From positions 186,001 to 250,000 of the forward strand of contig NZ_FZOT01000005.1 in NCBI RefSeq assembly GCF_900188095.1: DNA of 64,000 nt, read 5' to 3'. The notes under the pieces were generated by a model, which had not been told where the DNA came from, did no database searches, and saw nothing but the letters and a program-made list of their open reading frames with translations. Position 1 is the stretch's first letter; each line of letters begins with the position of its first letter. The DNA comes from Noviherbaspirillum humi (GTDB taxonomy: Bacteria; Pseudomonadota; Gammaproteobacteria; Burkholderiales; Burkholderiaceae_D). A program made the position numbers and the translations under genes. Shown one piece after another: positions 50,783-60,055 of this stretch.

Positions 50783-51862
50783 ATGGCGACCATCGATGTA
50801 TTGATGCCGGTTAAGAACGGCATGGCCTATCTGGAGGCGTCGATTGCCAGCATCCGGAACCAGACCTTCCGGGACTGGCGCATGATCGTTCTGGACCACG
50901 CCTCTTCCGATGGCAGCTTCGAATGCGCTTCCAAATTCGCCGAAGCCGATTCGCGGATCACGGTCAGGCGCTTCCCCGAGCGCGATTCGCTGTCCGATAT
51001 TCTCAACGGCGGCCTTGCCTTATGCGATGCGAAATATGTCCTGCGCCAGGATGCGGACGACGTCTCGCTGCCGCAGCGCATGGCTGTCATGGTCGATGCT
51101 TTCAGCGCCAACCCCGACCTCATCTGCGCCGGATCGCTCGGCGACATCATCAATGGCCGCGACCGGGTGGTCGGAAGGCTGGACATGCCGGTCGAGGAGG
51201 GCGCTTACGCGCCGCTTTCCCTGTTTCGCATACCGTCATCCAATCCGGCGGTCTGCTTCAGGCTGGACAGCCTGCGCCGCGTCGGCGCTCTTTACGGCAT
51301 CGATTTCCTGAGAGTGCTTCCCGAGCATCGCCGCCTGGCGGTGCCGGCATTGGCTGAAGACTATTTCTTCCTGGGGCAGCTCGCCATGCTCGGCAGATGC
51401 GTCAATCTCAAGGAGCCCTTGATCCGGTACCGCTGGCACCAGACGAATATCAGCAAGATCAAGGCGATGGAACAGCTGCGCGTGGCACTGGACGTCTCGC
51501 GCTATCTGGCGGATTCCTTCGCCGCCCTGCATGGCACGGCAAAGTTCGACCCCGCGCCTTTCTGCAACCATGGCGAAAGGCTTTTTCTCATCGGCCAGGA
51601 AACGGATTTTCGGGCGCAGTTCGACGCCTTGAAAAAGACACTCGTCCGGGTGCTGCCGCCATCGCGCGGATTGCAGCGGGAGCTGGCTTTCCGCGAGGTC
51701 CTCGCCGACAGGCGAAGCGCCGCGATGGCCGCGAAGTATGCATCGTTCGCCGCGCGTCATGGCGTGCGGCCGTCGGAGTGGCACACCGTGAAGTCATGGC
51801 TGGCGGGCAGCTTGCGCCGGCAGACCTTGTTGCAAGTCGCGCCGGTGAATACGGCCACCTGA
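50783..51862 (+). CDS. Glycosyltransferase family 2
   Basis: This 359-residue GT2 protein has the motifs VLMPVKNGMAYLEASIASI, MIVLDHASSDGSF and DADD in VLRQDADDVSLPQRM (about residues 88-102). DHASSDGS deviates from the common NDGSxDG motif. The C-terminal half contains LAEDYFFLGQLAMLGR, which resembles a GT2 acceptor-side ED motif. It follows the previous GT2 gene by 63 bases and precedes the polymerase-type gene by 34. Confidence 0.88.
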   Translation: MATIDVLMPVKNGMAYLEASIASIRNQTFRDWRMIVLDHASSDGSFECASKFAEADSRITVRRFPERDSLSDILNGGLALCDAKYVLRQDADDVSLPQRMAVMVDAFSANPDLICAGSLGDIINGRDRVVGRLDMPVEEGAYAPLSLFRIPSSNPAVCFRLDSLRRVGALYGIDFLRVLPEHRRLAVPALAEDYFFLGQLAMLGRCVNLKEPLIRYRWHQTNISKIKAMEQLRVALDVSRYLADSFAALHGTAKFDPAPFCNHGERLFLIGQETDFRAQFDALKKTLVRVLPPSRGLQRELAFREVLADRRSAAMAAKYASFAARHGVRPSEWHTVKSWLAGSLRRQTLLQVAPVNTAT

Positions 51863-51896
51863 GAACTGTTCATTGGGCAGATGAAAGGAATACAAC

Positions 51897-53351
51897 GTGC
51901 TTGACGGGAAAACCAGCGCTTCTCCCTATACGCTTTTCGCGATATTCCTGGGGGCCGCCTGCGGCCTGGGCGTTCTGCTGCCGTTCTACCTCGGCGTGGC
52001 CGGGGACGGCGTGGTTGCCATCGCCGCCGTGCCCTTGCTCCTGATCGGGATCGCCGCTTTTGCCGCCAGCCGCAAGACACTGCTGATCCTGATCCTGCTG
52101 ACGCGATCGGCGCTCGATATCGTACTGGAAGCCACGCGCACGGCTGGCAGCGGCCAGGGTGCCGGCCTGGGCGCGCTCATCAACCTGTGCATCATTCTCC
52201 TGGCGTTTGCGCTCGTGTTCGAGAAGCCTGCCGCCTTCCCGAGGAAGATGGCGATTGCCTGGCTGGCGTTCTTTGCCGCCGCGATTCACGGCATTCTCCT
52301 CTCTCCCGAAAAAGCCGATGCGATCCGCTTTTACCTGACCTGGCTGTCGAACTTCGCCGTCTTCATCAGCGCCTTTTACCTGGTCCGGGAATCGGCGGAC
52401 TTCCGCTATTGCGCCTTGCTGGTCGTGCTCTCTTCCATTTTGCCGGCGCTCTACGGGCTTTACGAGACCGGGGCCAATCTCGGCCTGTTGTCAGGGGGCT
52501 ATCGGATTAAAAGCACCTTCACCCATGCCAACATCTTCGCTTTCTATCTGATGCTGGTGCAATTCATCGGCTTTTACTATCTGAAGAGCGGCACGGTCCG
52601 CATGCCCGTGATGCTGCGGATGGCGCTGGGCGCCTACCTGCTCCTGTTGTTCGGGCTGCTTATGCTGACGCAGACCCGCAGCGCATGGATTGCAGTAGTG
52701 GTCGTGTTTGCATGCTATGCGGCGGTGTTCGAGCGCCGGTATCTGATCTACCTCGGGCTCGCTTTCGTGGCGAGCTTCTTCATCCCGGTGGTGCAGGAAC
52801 GGTTGCTCGACATCCTCTCCGATTCGGAAGTGGGGCCGCAGGTCAAGCTCAATTCCTTCGCCTGGCGCGTCGCCCTGTGGGAATCGGCGCTGGGGTGGAT
52901 GGATCCGGGCCGGTATCTGCTTGGCTATGGCCTGGGTGCTTTCCGGGACAACGTGCTGGATTTTTTCCCCCTCAGCGCCGGCTTCAAATGGGATGCGCAT
53001 AACGTGTACGTCCAGTGGTTTTTCGAGACCGGACTGCTCGGGGTGGCCGCCTACCTCTGGCTCCAGGTTCGGATGCTGGGCTATTCGTTTCAGCTCAGAA
53101 AAGTCGACCGGCTCGCGGCGTTCTTCATCACCGCCACCGTGGTGAGCTATCTGATGGTTTCGTTCTCCGACAACATGATGTTCTACCTCGTCGTCAACTG
53201 GTATTACTGGTTCCTCATCGGGGCCGGCTGTGCCTTGCTGCTGAGAGGAGCGGCGAAGGCTGCCGCTGAACCGCGGCCGGCACCGCAGGCGAAGCGGCCG
53301 GCGCCGTGGAGCAGACCGGCCGGCGCGGCAGTTCGCCGGAGCCGGCAGTGA
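51897..53351 (+). CDS. Wzy/O-antigen ligase-type membrane polymerase
   Basis: This 484-residue membrane protein has about 11 helices and a large periplasmic loop (about residues 295-380) of the Wzy_C/O-antigen ligase family. RSAWIAVVVVF, LLGYGLGAFRDN and WDAHNVYVQWFFETGLLGV carry the conserved His/Arg/Asn pattern of that family. It probably polymerises lipid-linked repeat units in the periplasm. The start is GTG at 51897 with AAGGA upstream. Its stop overlaps the next gene by GTGA. The charged Ala/Pro/Arg C-terminal tail (last 45 residues) is unusual. Confidence 0.85.
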   Translation: MLDGKTSASPYTLFAIFLGAACGLGVLLPFYLGVAGDGVVAIAAVPLLLIGIAAFAASRKTLLILILLTRSALDIVLEATRTAGSGQGAGLGALINLCIILLAFALVFEKPAAFPRKMAIAWLAFFAAAIHGILLSPEKADAIRFYLTWLSNFAVFISAFYLVRESADFRYCALLVVLSSILPALYGLYETGANLGLLSGGYRIKSTFTHANIFAFYLMLVQFIGFYYLKSGTVRMPVMLRMALGAYLLLLFGLLMLTQTRSAWIAVVVVFACYAAVFERRYLIYLGLAFVASFFIPVVQERLLDILSDSEVGPQVKLNSFAWRVALWESALGWMDPGRYLLGYGLGAFRDNVLDFFPLSAGFKWDAHNVYVQWFFETGLLGVAAYLWLQVRMLGYSFQLRKVDRLAAFFITATVVSYLMVSFSDNMMFYLVVNWYYWFLIGAGCALLLRGAAKAAAEPRPAPQAKRPAPWSRPAGAAVRRSRQ

Positions 53352-54820
53352 AGACCGGGCATCCACTTGCCGCGGTGGCAGCGGCGACCGTCATGCTGGG
53401 TATGGCGGCGCCATGCATGGGACGTGACGAGCCCGCGGGCAAGCGTCCACCGGCAAGGCAGGAAGCGCAGATTCAGGCATGGGGGTCGGCAAGCAAGCCT
53501 TTCGCCGCCGATTCGCCTTGGAACAGCCGTCCGGTCGATCCGGTCCTCGACGACAACGTCGGCGTCCCGGCCGCGAAGTATTCGCCCGCCGTCATGGCCA
53601 GCAAGTGGTCCACCCGCGTCTTCGTCAGCCGCGCCGACGATGGTTCGATGACGGTCTCCGGGCCGGGCGGCAAAGGCTTGTGGAATCCGGACGCCCAGGA
53701 AGCCGGCAACGTGAAGATACCGCACTGGCCGGCTGGCGTGCAGGGGGCAGCCGGCACCGACGGGCATGCGGACATCGTCGATCCGGTGCTCGGCATCGTT
53801 CACTCCTTCTGGCAGCTGCGGCAGGAGGAAGGGCGTTGGACGGCGGCGCAGTATGCGTGGAGCCCGCTCGCGGGGCGCGGTTGGGGCGATCCGGCGCATT
53901 ATTTCCAGGGCGCCCGCGCCACTGGCGTGCCGGCAATGGCCGGGCTGATCCGCCAGCATGAAGTCGACGACGGCGCGCCGCTTTACCGGCATGCGCTGGC
54001 CCTGTCCCTGGCCACCAATGCGCTGGCGCCCGATCCGGCCTACATCTATCCCGCCACCTCCGCCGACCGGGAGGCGCGCAGCGTGAATACCGGCCGCATT
54101 CCCCAAGGCGCCTTGCTGATGCTGCCGCGGGGCTTCGACGTGCGCGCGCTGGCGGACCGGCGCGTGCGCAAGATCGCCGAAACCCTGAAGACATATGGCG
54201 CTTACGTGGTCGACCGCAACGACGGCACGCCTTTCATCGTTTATGCCGAGACGGGCAGCGGCCTGGACCTGCCGGGCGAACCCTGGAACAAGGAGGCGGC
54301 GGCGGATCTCGAAAAAATCCGGGAAGCGCTGCGCCAGGTCACCGGTGCGCAGGCATGGCTGGATGGCGACGGCCGCCGCATCGTGCCGGACAAGGACCTC
54401 AACCTGCTGTCCTTGCGAGGCCCCTGGCAGCATGATGGCGACGGACCGCATGGCTGGTTCGATACCTGGACTCAATCGGTGCATTTTCCGGCGGCGCCCC
54501 GGCCCATCGTGCAGAAGAAGGACTTGCAGGCTTCCCTCACCGACGTGCGATGGGCCGCGCCGCGCGCCGGCGTCCGCTATCGGCTCAAGGCGGTATCGAC
54601 CGGAGGCGCCAGGCTGCGCCTGACGATCGATGCAGCCGGGGAGGGCAAGCCGCGCATCGACAGCGGCGAACTCGGCAATGGCGAGTCCTTCAGCTTCGTC
54701 TGGCCCGGCCAGGCCGCCGCGCCACGACTGTATGTCATCAGCGGCGCCGGCAAGCCATCCAGCGTGCGGGGCGAATTGCGGCGGCAAAGCGATGGCGACC
54801 CGGCGCAGGCGAAACGGTAG
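53348..54820 (+). CDS. Secreted protein of unknown function in the polysaccharide operon
   Basis: This 490-residue exported protein starts at GTG 53348, which overlaps the stop of the preceding gene (GTGA) and has CGGAG upstream; a frame from 53306 is rejected. A signal peptide spans residues 1-24 (MKTGHPLAAVAAATVML). The body has a Trp-rich domain with SPWNSRPVDPVLDD, HSFWQLRQEEGRW and a segment HALALSLATNALAP-IYPATSADRE-RIPQGALLMLPRG. The same layout occurs in the lipoprotein at 60339. No catalytic family was recognised; a role in polysaccharide modification or retention is inferred from context only. Confidence 0.7.
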   Translation: MKTGHPLAAVAAATVMLGMAAPCMGRDEPAGKRPPARQEAQIQAWGSASKPFAADSPWNSRPVDPVLDDNVGVPAAKYSPAVMASKWSTRVFVSRADDGSMTVSGPGGKGLWNPDAQEAGNVKIPHWPAGVQGAAGTDGHADIVDPVLGIVHSFWQLRQEEGRWTAAQYAWSPLAGRGWGDPAHYFQGARATGVPAMAGLIRQHEVDDGAPLYRHALALSLATNALAPDPAYIYPATSADREARSVNTGRIPQGALLMLPRGFDVRALADRRVRKIAETLKTYGAYVVDRNDGTPFIVYAETGSGLDLPGEPWNKEAAADLEKIREALRQVTGAQAWLDGDGRRIVPDKDLNLLSLRGPWQHDGDGPHGWFDTWTQSVHFPAAPRPIVQKKDLQASLTDVRWAAPRAGVRYRLKAVSTGGARLRLTIDAAGEGKPRIDSGELGNGESFSFVWPGQAAAPRLYVISGAGKPSSVRGELRRQSDGDPAQAKR

Positions 54821-54865
54821 TGGCCATCCGGCCGTGGCATCGAGGCAGACAGGCGAGGAACAACA

Positions 54866-56128
54866 ATGAATCCGATACGCATCGCATACCTGATCAACCA
54901 GTATCCCAAGGTCAGTCACAGCTTCATCCGGCGGGAGATCCAGGGATTGGAGAAGCTGGGCATCGGCGTCGAGCGATTTGCCTTGCGCGGCTGGGACGCG
55001 ACGCTGGCGGACGCCGAGGACGAGCGCGAACGCCTGCGCACCCGCTACCTGCTGCGCGGCGGCCTGGTCGGCCTGGCGAAGGCGGCGCTGGCGGCATTGC
55101 TGTCGCATCCGCTGCGCTGGCTGTCGGCCCTGGTCCTGACGCTGAGGATGGCGCGCCGCTCGGAGCGGCCCTGGCCATTGCACCTCGTCTATCTGGCGGA
55201 AGCCTGTCTGCTGGCATCCTGGGCGGAGCAGGCGCGCTGCGATCACCTGCATGCGCATTTCGGCACCAACTCCACCGATGTCGTCATGCTCGCTGCGCTG
55301 CTGTCGGGTTGCGGCTACAGCTTCACCGTGCACGGGCCCGAAGAGTTCGACAAGCCCGCAGCGATCAATCTGGCGGAAAAAGTGCGGCGCAGTTCCTTCG
55401 TCGTCGCCATCAGCTCCTACGGACGCGGCCAGCTTTACCGGTGGGTCGATGCCGGGCAGTGGGACAAGATCAGGATCGTGCATTGCGGCCTGGAGCAGGC
55501 CTTCCACGACGTGGCGCCGGTACCGGTGCCGGTGACGCCGCGGCTGGTATGCGTCGGCCGGCTGTGCGAGCAGAAAGGACAGCTGCTCCTGTTGCGGGCG
55601 GCGCATCTGCTGGCCCGCAAGGGCGTCCCACTGGAATTGGTGCTGGCGGGAGACGGCGAACTGCGGCCGGAAATCGAGCGCGCCATCGCCGCACTGGGCC
55701 TCGGCGGGCAGGTGAGCATCACCGGCTGGATCGGAAGCGCCGAAGTGAGGGAGCGACTGCTTGCGTCCAGGGCGCTGGTGCTGCCCAGCTTTGCCGAAGG
55801 ATTGCCGGTGGTGATCATGGAAGCCATGGCGCTGCGCCGGCCGGTCCTTAGCACCTATATCGCCGGCATTCCGGAACTGGTCACGGCTGGCGAGAATGGC
55901 TGGCTTTTCGCCTCCGGTTCGGTGGAGGAGCTGGCCGCCGCCATGGAAGCCTGCCTGCGGTCGCCGCCGGAAGCGTTGGCAGTCATGGGGGAGCGGGCTC
56001 GCCAGCGCGCTCTGGAAAGGCACGACAGCGACCGGGAGGCGGCCAAGCTGGCGGAGCAGTTCCGGCGCGCGATTCATTCCCAGTTGTCCGGACTCCAGGA
56101 GCAGGCATGGTCTTCTTCCTTGAACTGA
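54866..56128 (+). CDS. Glycosyltransferase family 4
   Basis: This GT-B-fold, retaining glycosyltransferase of 420 residues, related to colanic-acid-type transferases, starts YLINQYPKVSHSFIRREIQG. The donor-binding C-terminal domain has the motifs LVCVGRLCEQKGQ, LPSFAEGLPVVIMEAMALRR (E-x7-E) and GENGWLFASGSVEELA. It is preceded by GAGGAACAACA and overlaps the next gene by 22 bases. Confidence 0.9.
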   Translation: MNPIRIAYLINQYPKVSHSFIRREIQGLEKLGIGVERFALRGWDATLADAEDERERLRTRYLLRGGLVGLAKAALAALLSHPLRWLSALVLTLRMARRSERPWPLHLVYLAEACLLASWAEQARCDHLHAHFGTNSTDVVMLAALLSGCGYSFTVHGPEEFDKPAAINLAEKVRRSSFVVAISSYGRGQLYRWVDAGQWDKIRIVHCGLEQAFHDVAPVPVPVTPRLVCVGRLCEQKGQLLLLRAAHLLARKGVPLELVLAGDGELRPEIERAIAALGLGGQVSITGWIGSAEVRERLLASRALVLPSFAEGLPVVIMEAMALRRPVLSTYIAGIPELVTAGENGWLFASGSVEELAAAMEACLRSPPEALAVMGERARQRALERHDSDREAAKLAEQFRRAIHSQLSGLQEQAWSSSLN

Positions 56129-57288
56129 CGTTTCTCGCGGTTGCGGCCCTGGTTGCCGTCCCGGTGACGATGCTGCTGATGCAAGTGCTGCTGGCGTGGC
56201 GCGGCGAACGCAAGGGCGAGCAGCCTGGCGGGGAGCGCCCCGCAGTGGCGGTATTGGTGCCTGCCCATGATGAAGCGGCCAGCCTGGGCGATACCCTGGA
56301 TCGGCTCAAGGCGCAGTTGAAGGCAGGGGACCGGCTGCTGGTCGTTGCCGACAACTGCAGCGACGACACGGCCGGCATTGCCTGGCGCGCCGGTGCGGAA
56401 ATCACCGAGCGCCATGATGAACTGAGGCGCGGCAAGGGCTATGCGCTCGACCATGGTGTCCGCATCCTGGCATCGGATCCGCGCCCGGTGGTGATCATCG
56501 TCGATGCGGACTGCACGCTGGAGAGCGGCGCCATCGATATCCTGGCGCGGGAGGCGGTCGCCAGCGGGCGGCCGGTGCAGGGCTTGTATCTGATGCATGC
56601 GCCGGACCGGGAAAGACTTTCCAGCCGCATCGCCGAATTCGCCTGGCTGGTGAAGAACCATGTCCGGCCGCTCGGTATGCGGCACGCCGGCCTGCCATGC
56701 CAGCTGATGGGCACCGGCATGGCTTTCCCCTGGAGCGTGATCAGCGCCGCGCCGCTGGCGACCGGGCATCTGGTGGAAGACATGAAGCTGGGCCTGGACC
56801 TGGCCTCACGCGGCACTGCGCCGCTGTTCTGCCCGGCGGCGCGCGTGCATAGCGAATTCCCGACGAGCGCCCGCGGCGCGGAAGCACAGCGCTCCCGCTG
56901 GGAACACGGACATATGGGCATGATTTTCGGGGCGCTTCCCGGCGCGCTCCGGCGCGCCGTCACGACCGGCAATGTCGAATTGCTGATGATGGCTCTTGAT
57001 CTCATGGTGCCGCCGCTGGCGCTGCTTTGCCTGGCTTGCGCGGCCTTGTCCCTGCTTGGACTCGGCGCTTCCCTGTTGAGCGGCGCCTGGCTGCCGTTCT
57101 TCGCGGCGCTGGCCGTCATGCTGTTGCTGGGCAGCGCACTGATGCTGGCCTGGATATGCTTTGGCCGCGGCATCGTCAGCGCCAGGGACATCCTGTTCGG
57201 CATGGGCTATATCGCCGGCAAGCTGCCGCTGTATGTCCGCTTCTTCTTGAGGCGCCAGGTGGAGTGGATACGGACGGAGAGGCGTTGA
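56107..57288 (+). CDS. Membrane-bound glycosyltransferase family 2
   Basis: This processive-type GT2 of 393 residues has a helix at the N-terminus (about residues 3-26) and a cluster of helices at the C-terminus (about 295-365). Motifs are VLVPAHDEAASL, DNCSDDTA, the DAD in VVIIVDADCTL and QRSRW (Q-x-x-R-W) in EAQRSRWEHGH, which is typical of cellulose-synthase-like enzymes. The ATG lies within the end of the GT4 gene with AGGAGCAGG upstream, so it is translationally coupled. It is the last gene of the operon before a strong terminator. Confidence 0.9.
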   Translation: MVFFLELTFLAVAALVAVPVTMLLMQVLLAWRGERKGEQPGGERPAVAVLVPAHDEAASLGDTLDRLKAQLKAGDRLLVVADNCSDDTAGIAWRAGAEITERHDELRRGKGYALDHGVRILASDPRPVVIIVDADCTLESGAIDILAREAVASGRPVQGLYLMHAPDRERLSSRIAEFAWLVKNHVRPLGMRHAGLPCQLMGTGMAFPWSVISAAPLATGHLVEDMKLGLDLASRGTAPLFCPAARVHSEFPTSARGAEAQRSRWEHGHMGMIFGALPGALRRAVTTGNVELLMMALDLMVPPLALLCLACAALSLLGLGASLLSGAWLPFFAALAVMLLLGSALMLAWICFGRGIVSARDILFGMGYIAGKLPLYVRFFLRRQVEWIRTERR

Positions 57289-57313
57289 ATCGGCATGAAC
57301 TTCTGGTGGCTTG

Positions 57314-57352
57314 AAAAAGCCGGATGCGAATTTCCTTCGCATCCGGCTTTTC
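57314..57352. terminator. Bidirectional terminator ending the polysaccharide operon
   Basis: AAAAGCCGGATGCGAA / TTCGCATCCGGCTTTT forms a 16-bp perfect stem with A runs on the left and T runs on the right. It stops the plus-strand operon and the minus-strand lipoprotein gene at 57365. Confidence 0.9.
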
Positions 57353-57364
57353 AGCGGACAACCG

Positions 57365-60055
57365 TCAGATTCCGGTTCGGCGCCATTGCTGCGTCGGGCT
57401 GTTGACGCAAGCCTGCAGCACCAGGCCCGCGCCGCTGCCCGAATTCGTGCTGGGTGCGCTCAGGCAGAGTTGCGAGCGCATGTCGGTGATGGTGAACAGG
57501 TTGCTGTCGCCGCCGACCGCGGTGAGTTTCCAGCGCTGATGCGGGAGGCCGTTGCACTCCCAGGTGCCGACCTGGGAGCCGGCCGTCGAGCCATAGGCGT
57601 CCAGGCACAGGCCGCTGCCGCGGGAAACGATCTGGAAGGCGCCATCCCCATAGGCCAGCATGCGCCACTGATTGGCTTTGGAGCCATTGGCAGGCGCGGG
57701 ATTCTGCACGACCTGGACCGCCGCCGTCGAACCGGTCGGCAAGCTCAGGAACAGCGAATTGGCGGCATTGCTGAAGGTGTAGAGATCCTGCTCGGCAACG
57801 GCGCGGAAGACGTTGTCGGTGATCTTCTGCGCGATGGTGCTGGTGTAATCGCTGCGCACGCTGTTGGAGATGAAGCTGTCGAGTCCCCATGACCATTGCA
57901 TGGTGCCGGTGCCGAAAACCTGGGCGGTGGAATCGGCAATGTAATAGGTCATGTCGCTGCTGACGCCGCCGCTCGTGGAGCGCGCCAGGGACACCACATT
58001 CGGCGGCGATACGCCGGCGACGATGGCATTCACTTCATAGCCAAGCAGGCCGGCGAGCACCGTCGAGTTGGTGGCGCCGCTGCCGGTGAACAGCCAGTGC
58101 TCAGCGTTGGTGATGGACACGTTCCCCATCACCGGGTCGGCGACGTACTGCGCGCCGAGGAACGCGCCTTCCGGCAGTCCGAGGTCGCGGAACTTGCCCG
58201 TCCTCAGCAGGGGATCGGTGACCGGATCGCCGCCGTTGCGGTAGCAGGTCATGATGCGGTTGGTGGTCGTGCTGCCGAAGGTGCTGTTGGCGAAGCGGAC
58301 TTGCCAGTAGACCTGGTTCGCCGAGAAGAAAGCCAGGTTGGTGCCTGCATCGCGGCTGGAGACCAGCCTGTCCCGCATGGTCCGGGAGTAGTACTCGTCG
58401 TGCCCCATCGAGATGAATGCCTTGGCGTTGGCCAGCGCGGTGCCGCGCTCATGCAGGTCGAGGTTGCTGATGTACTTGACGTCATAACCCTGCCGCTCCA
58501 TCCAGCGCACCATGTTGTAGTCGAACCCGGCGCTGGTGATGGGATAGCCTTCGACGACCGGCTGAACGTTGGTGATGAACTCGCCGGCGCCTACCCCGTA
58601 AGCTGCCTGAGGATTGGTGCTCGGTCCATATGGACGGTTGAATGACACCGAGGTCGCCGGCGTAGACCCGTTGGCGCATTGCCAGGCGCTGTTGTGGTTG
58701 ATGCATCCGGTGTAGAGGGACTTCCCGCCCCAGTAGTTGTAGGCCTGGTAGGTCGTGACCGGCAGCTGCGCGATATAGGTCGCGACCCTCGCGTCGTCCC
58801 TGACCACGAAGATGATGTAGCTGTCCTTCGGCGTGGCGCCGTTGGTGGTCAGCTTCGCCAGGTAGATGCCGCTGGCCCAGTAATCGCTTGCAGCCGGATC
58901 GGTAGCGGTATTTGGAATGGTCAGAGTTCGGCTGACCGACCAGTTGCAGTCGATGACGCCGCCGGCATTGAGGCAGGGCTTGGGCTGTGCCACGCCCGTC
59001 AGGTTCGGAATCGAAAGCATCAGCCTGCCACCGGCCCCGCCATACCAGCCCATGCGATAGATGTCGATGTTGTAGGAGGCCGCGCTGGTGTTGACGTAAA
59101 AATCGATGCTGCCGCCCTTGGCCACGCTGGTCAGCGAGGCATAGCCCTCGATCTCTCCCAGTGTCGCCGGGTTCGAAAGCTGCCAGGCAGTGGTGCCGGT
59201 CTTCGCGTTTTCGATCGCTACCGTGCCGGTATTGGTGGGCGGGGGAGGCGGCGGGGTGCTGGAGTCGTTCAGGTACTCGCAGATTTTATCGACGCCCGGC
59301 ACCGGATCGCCGAAGACGCTGTTGTTGCAGCCAATGGAGTTGGTGGCGGTGCGGGTCGCATACGTGCCGTTCAAGCCGTAGCGCACCTGCCTGGTGCCGC
59401 TGAAGCTGCAGGTCTGGTCTTCCCTCGCGCAAAACGTCCAGGTGCCGCTGGGTGGGGGAGGCGGCGGGGTGCTGGAGTCGTCCAGGTACTCGCAGATTTT
59501 ATCGACGCCCGGCACCGGGTCGCCGAAGACGCTGTTGTTGCAGCCGATGGAGTTGGTGGCGGTGCGGGTCGCATACGTGCCGTTCAGGCCGTAGCGTACC
59601 TGCTTGGTGCCGCTGAAGCTGCAGGTCTGGTCTTCCCTCGCGCAAAACGTCCAGGTGCCGGTTCCCGTGCCCGGGTCCGCCGGTGGCGGCGTGGTGGTCA
59701 CGGTTTCGTATTCGCAGATCTTGTCTGCGCCAACCACGGGGTCGCCGAACACACTGTTGTTGCAAGCAATCGATCCGGTAGCGGTGCGAATGGCATATTG
59801 ACCGTTAAGCCCATAGCGGACCTGGGTTGTGCCCGTGAAGTTGCAAATGCCGTCCTCTCGTGCGCAGAAGGTCCATGTTGAAGTCGTAACGGCGGCGCCG
59901 TCAGCCAGATTGCGAGAAGCAGCAGGCGTTCCCTCGGACGACACCGATCCACTCCCTGCGCTTGACAACTGGTCGTTGCCGCCACCGCATCCGCTTAGAC
60001 CAAGAGTGATTAAAAAAATTGCATATAGCAATAGTAAGCTAAACCTGTTCTTCAT
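57365..60055 (-). CDS. Lipoprotein with three four-cysteine modules, DMFase-like domain and ricin-type lectin
   Basis: This is a large exported protein of 896 residues, starting at ATG 60055 (GGGGGAG upstream). The lipobox LSGC has the lipidated Cys23. Three tandem modules of about 56 residues (61-116, 135-190, 205-260), each with the pattern W-TFCARED-C, VRYGLNG, NNSVFGDP, DKICEY and four cysteines, are joined by Pro-rich linkers. Residues about 285-765 resemble the N,N-dimethylformamidase beta-subunit-like domain (SIDFYVNTSAASYNIDIYRMG and FISMGHDEYYS). The C-terminal 130 residues are a ricin-type beta-trefoil with repeated QxW motifs (NQWRM, HQRWKL, TQQWRR). Function unknown; sugar binding is likely. 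Confidence 0.85.
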   Translation of the reverse strand: MKNRFSLLLLYAIFLITLGLSGCGGGNDQLSSAGSGSVSSEGTPAASRNLADGAAVTTSTWTFCAREDGICNFTGTTQVRYGLNGQYAIRTATGSIACNNSVFGDPVVGADKICEYETVTTTPPPADPGTGTGTWTFCAREDQTCSFSGTKQVRYGLNGTYATRTATNSIGCNNSVFGDPVPGVDKICEYLDDSSTPPPPPPSGTWTFCAREDQTCSFSGTRQVRYGLNGTYATRTATNSIGCNNSVFGDPVPGVDKICEYLNDSSTPPPPPPTNTGTVAIENAKTGTTAWQLSNPATLGEIEGYASLTSVAKGGSIDFYVNTSAASYNIDIYRMGWYGGAGGRLMLSIPNLTGVAQPKPCLNAGGVIDCNWSVSRTLTIPNTATDPAASDYWASGIYLAKLTTNGATPKDSYIIFVVRDDARVATYIAQLPVTTYQAYNYWGGKSLYTGCINHNSAWQCANGSTPATSVSFNRPYGPSTNPQAAYGVGAGEFITNVQPVVEGYPITSAGFDYNMVRWMERQGYDVKYISNLDLHERGTALANAKAFISMGHDEYYSRTMRDRLVSSRDAGTNLAFFSANQVYWQVRFANSTFGSTTTNRIMTCYRNGGDPVTDPLLRTGKFRDLGLPEGAFLGAQYVADPVMGNVSITNAEHWLFTGSGATNSTVLAGLLGYEVNAIVAGVSPPNVVSLARSTSGGVSSDMTYYIADSTAQVFGTGTMQWSWGLDSFISNSVRSDYTSTIAQKITDNVFRAVAEQDLYTFSNAANSLFLSLPTGSTAAVQVVQNPAPANGSKANQWRMLAYGDGAFQIVSRGSGLCLDAYGSTAGSQVGTWECNGLPHQRWKLTAVGGDSNLFTITDMRSQLCLSAPSTNSGSGAGLVLQACVNSPTQQWRRTGI
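59241..59661 (-). repeat. Near-identical 213-bp tandem repeat encoding cysteine modules 2 and 3
   Basis: The stretches 59241-59449 and 59454-59661 are almost identical at the base level, with period 213 bp (71 codons), and cover one module plus its polyproline linker. The high identity points to recent duplication or gene conversion. Confidence 0.85.

Noticed and set aside
53306-53347. An earlier GTG start for the secreted protein
   Set aside because: The GTG at 53348 overlaps the preceding stop by GTGA, has CGGAG upstream and starts directly at the signal peptide.
53204-56077. A 957-codon minus-strand frame across three plus-strand genes
   Set aside because: It spans the ends of three supported genes and has no recognisable domain; its composition is that of a shadow.
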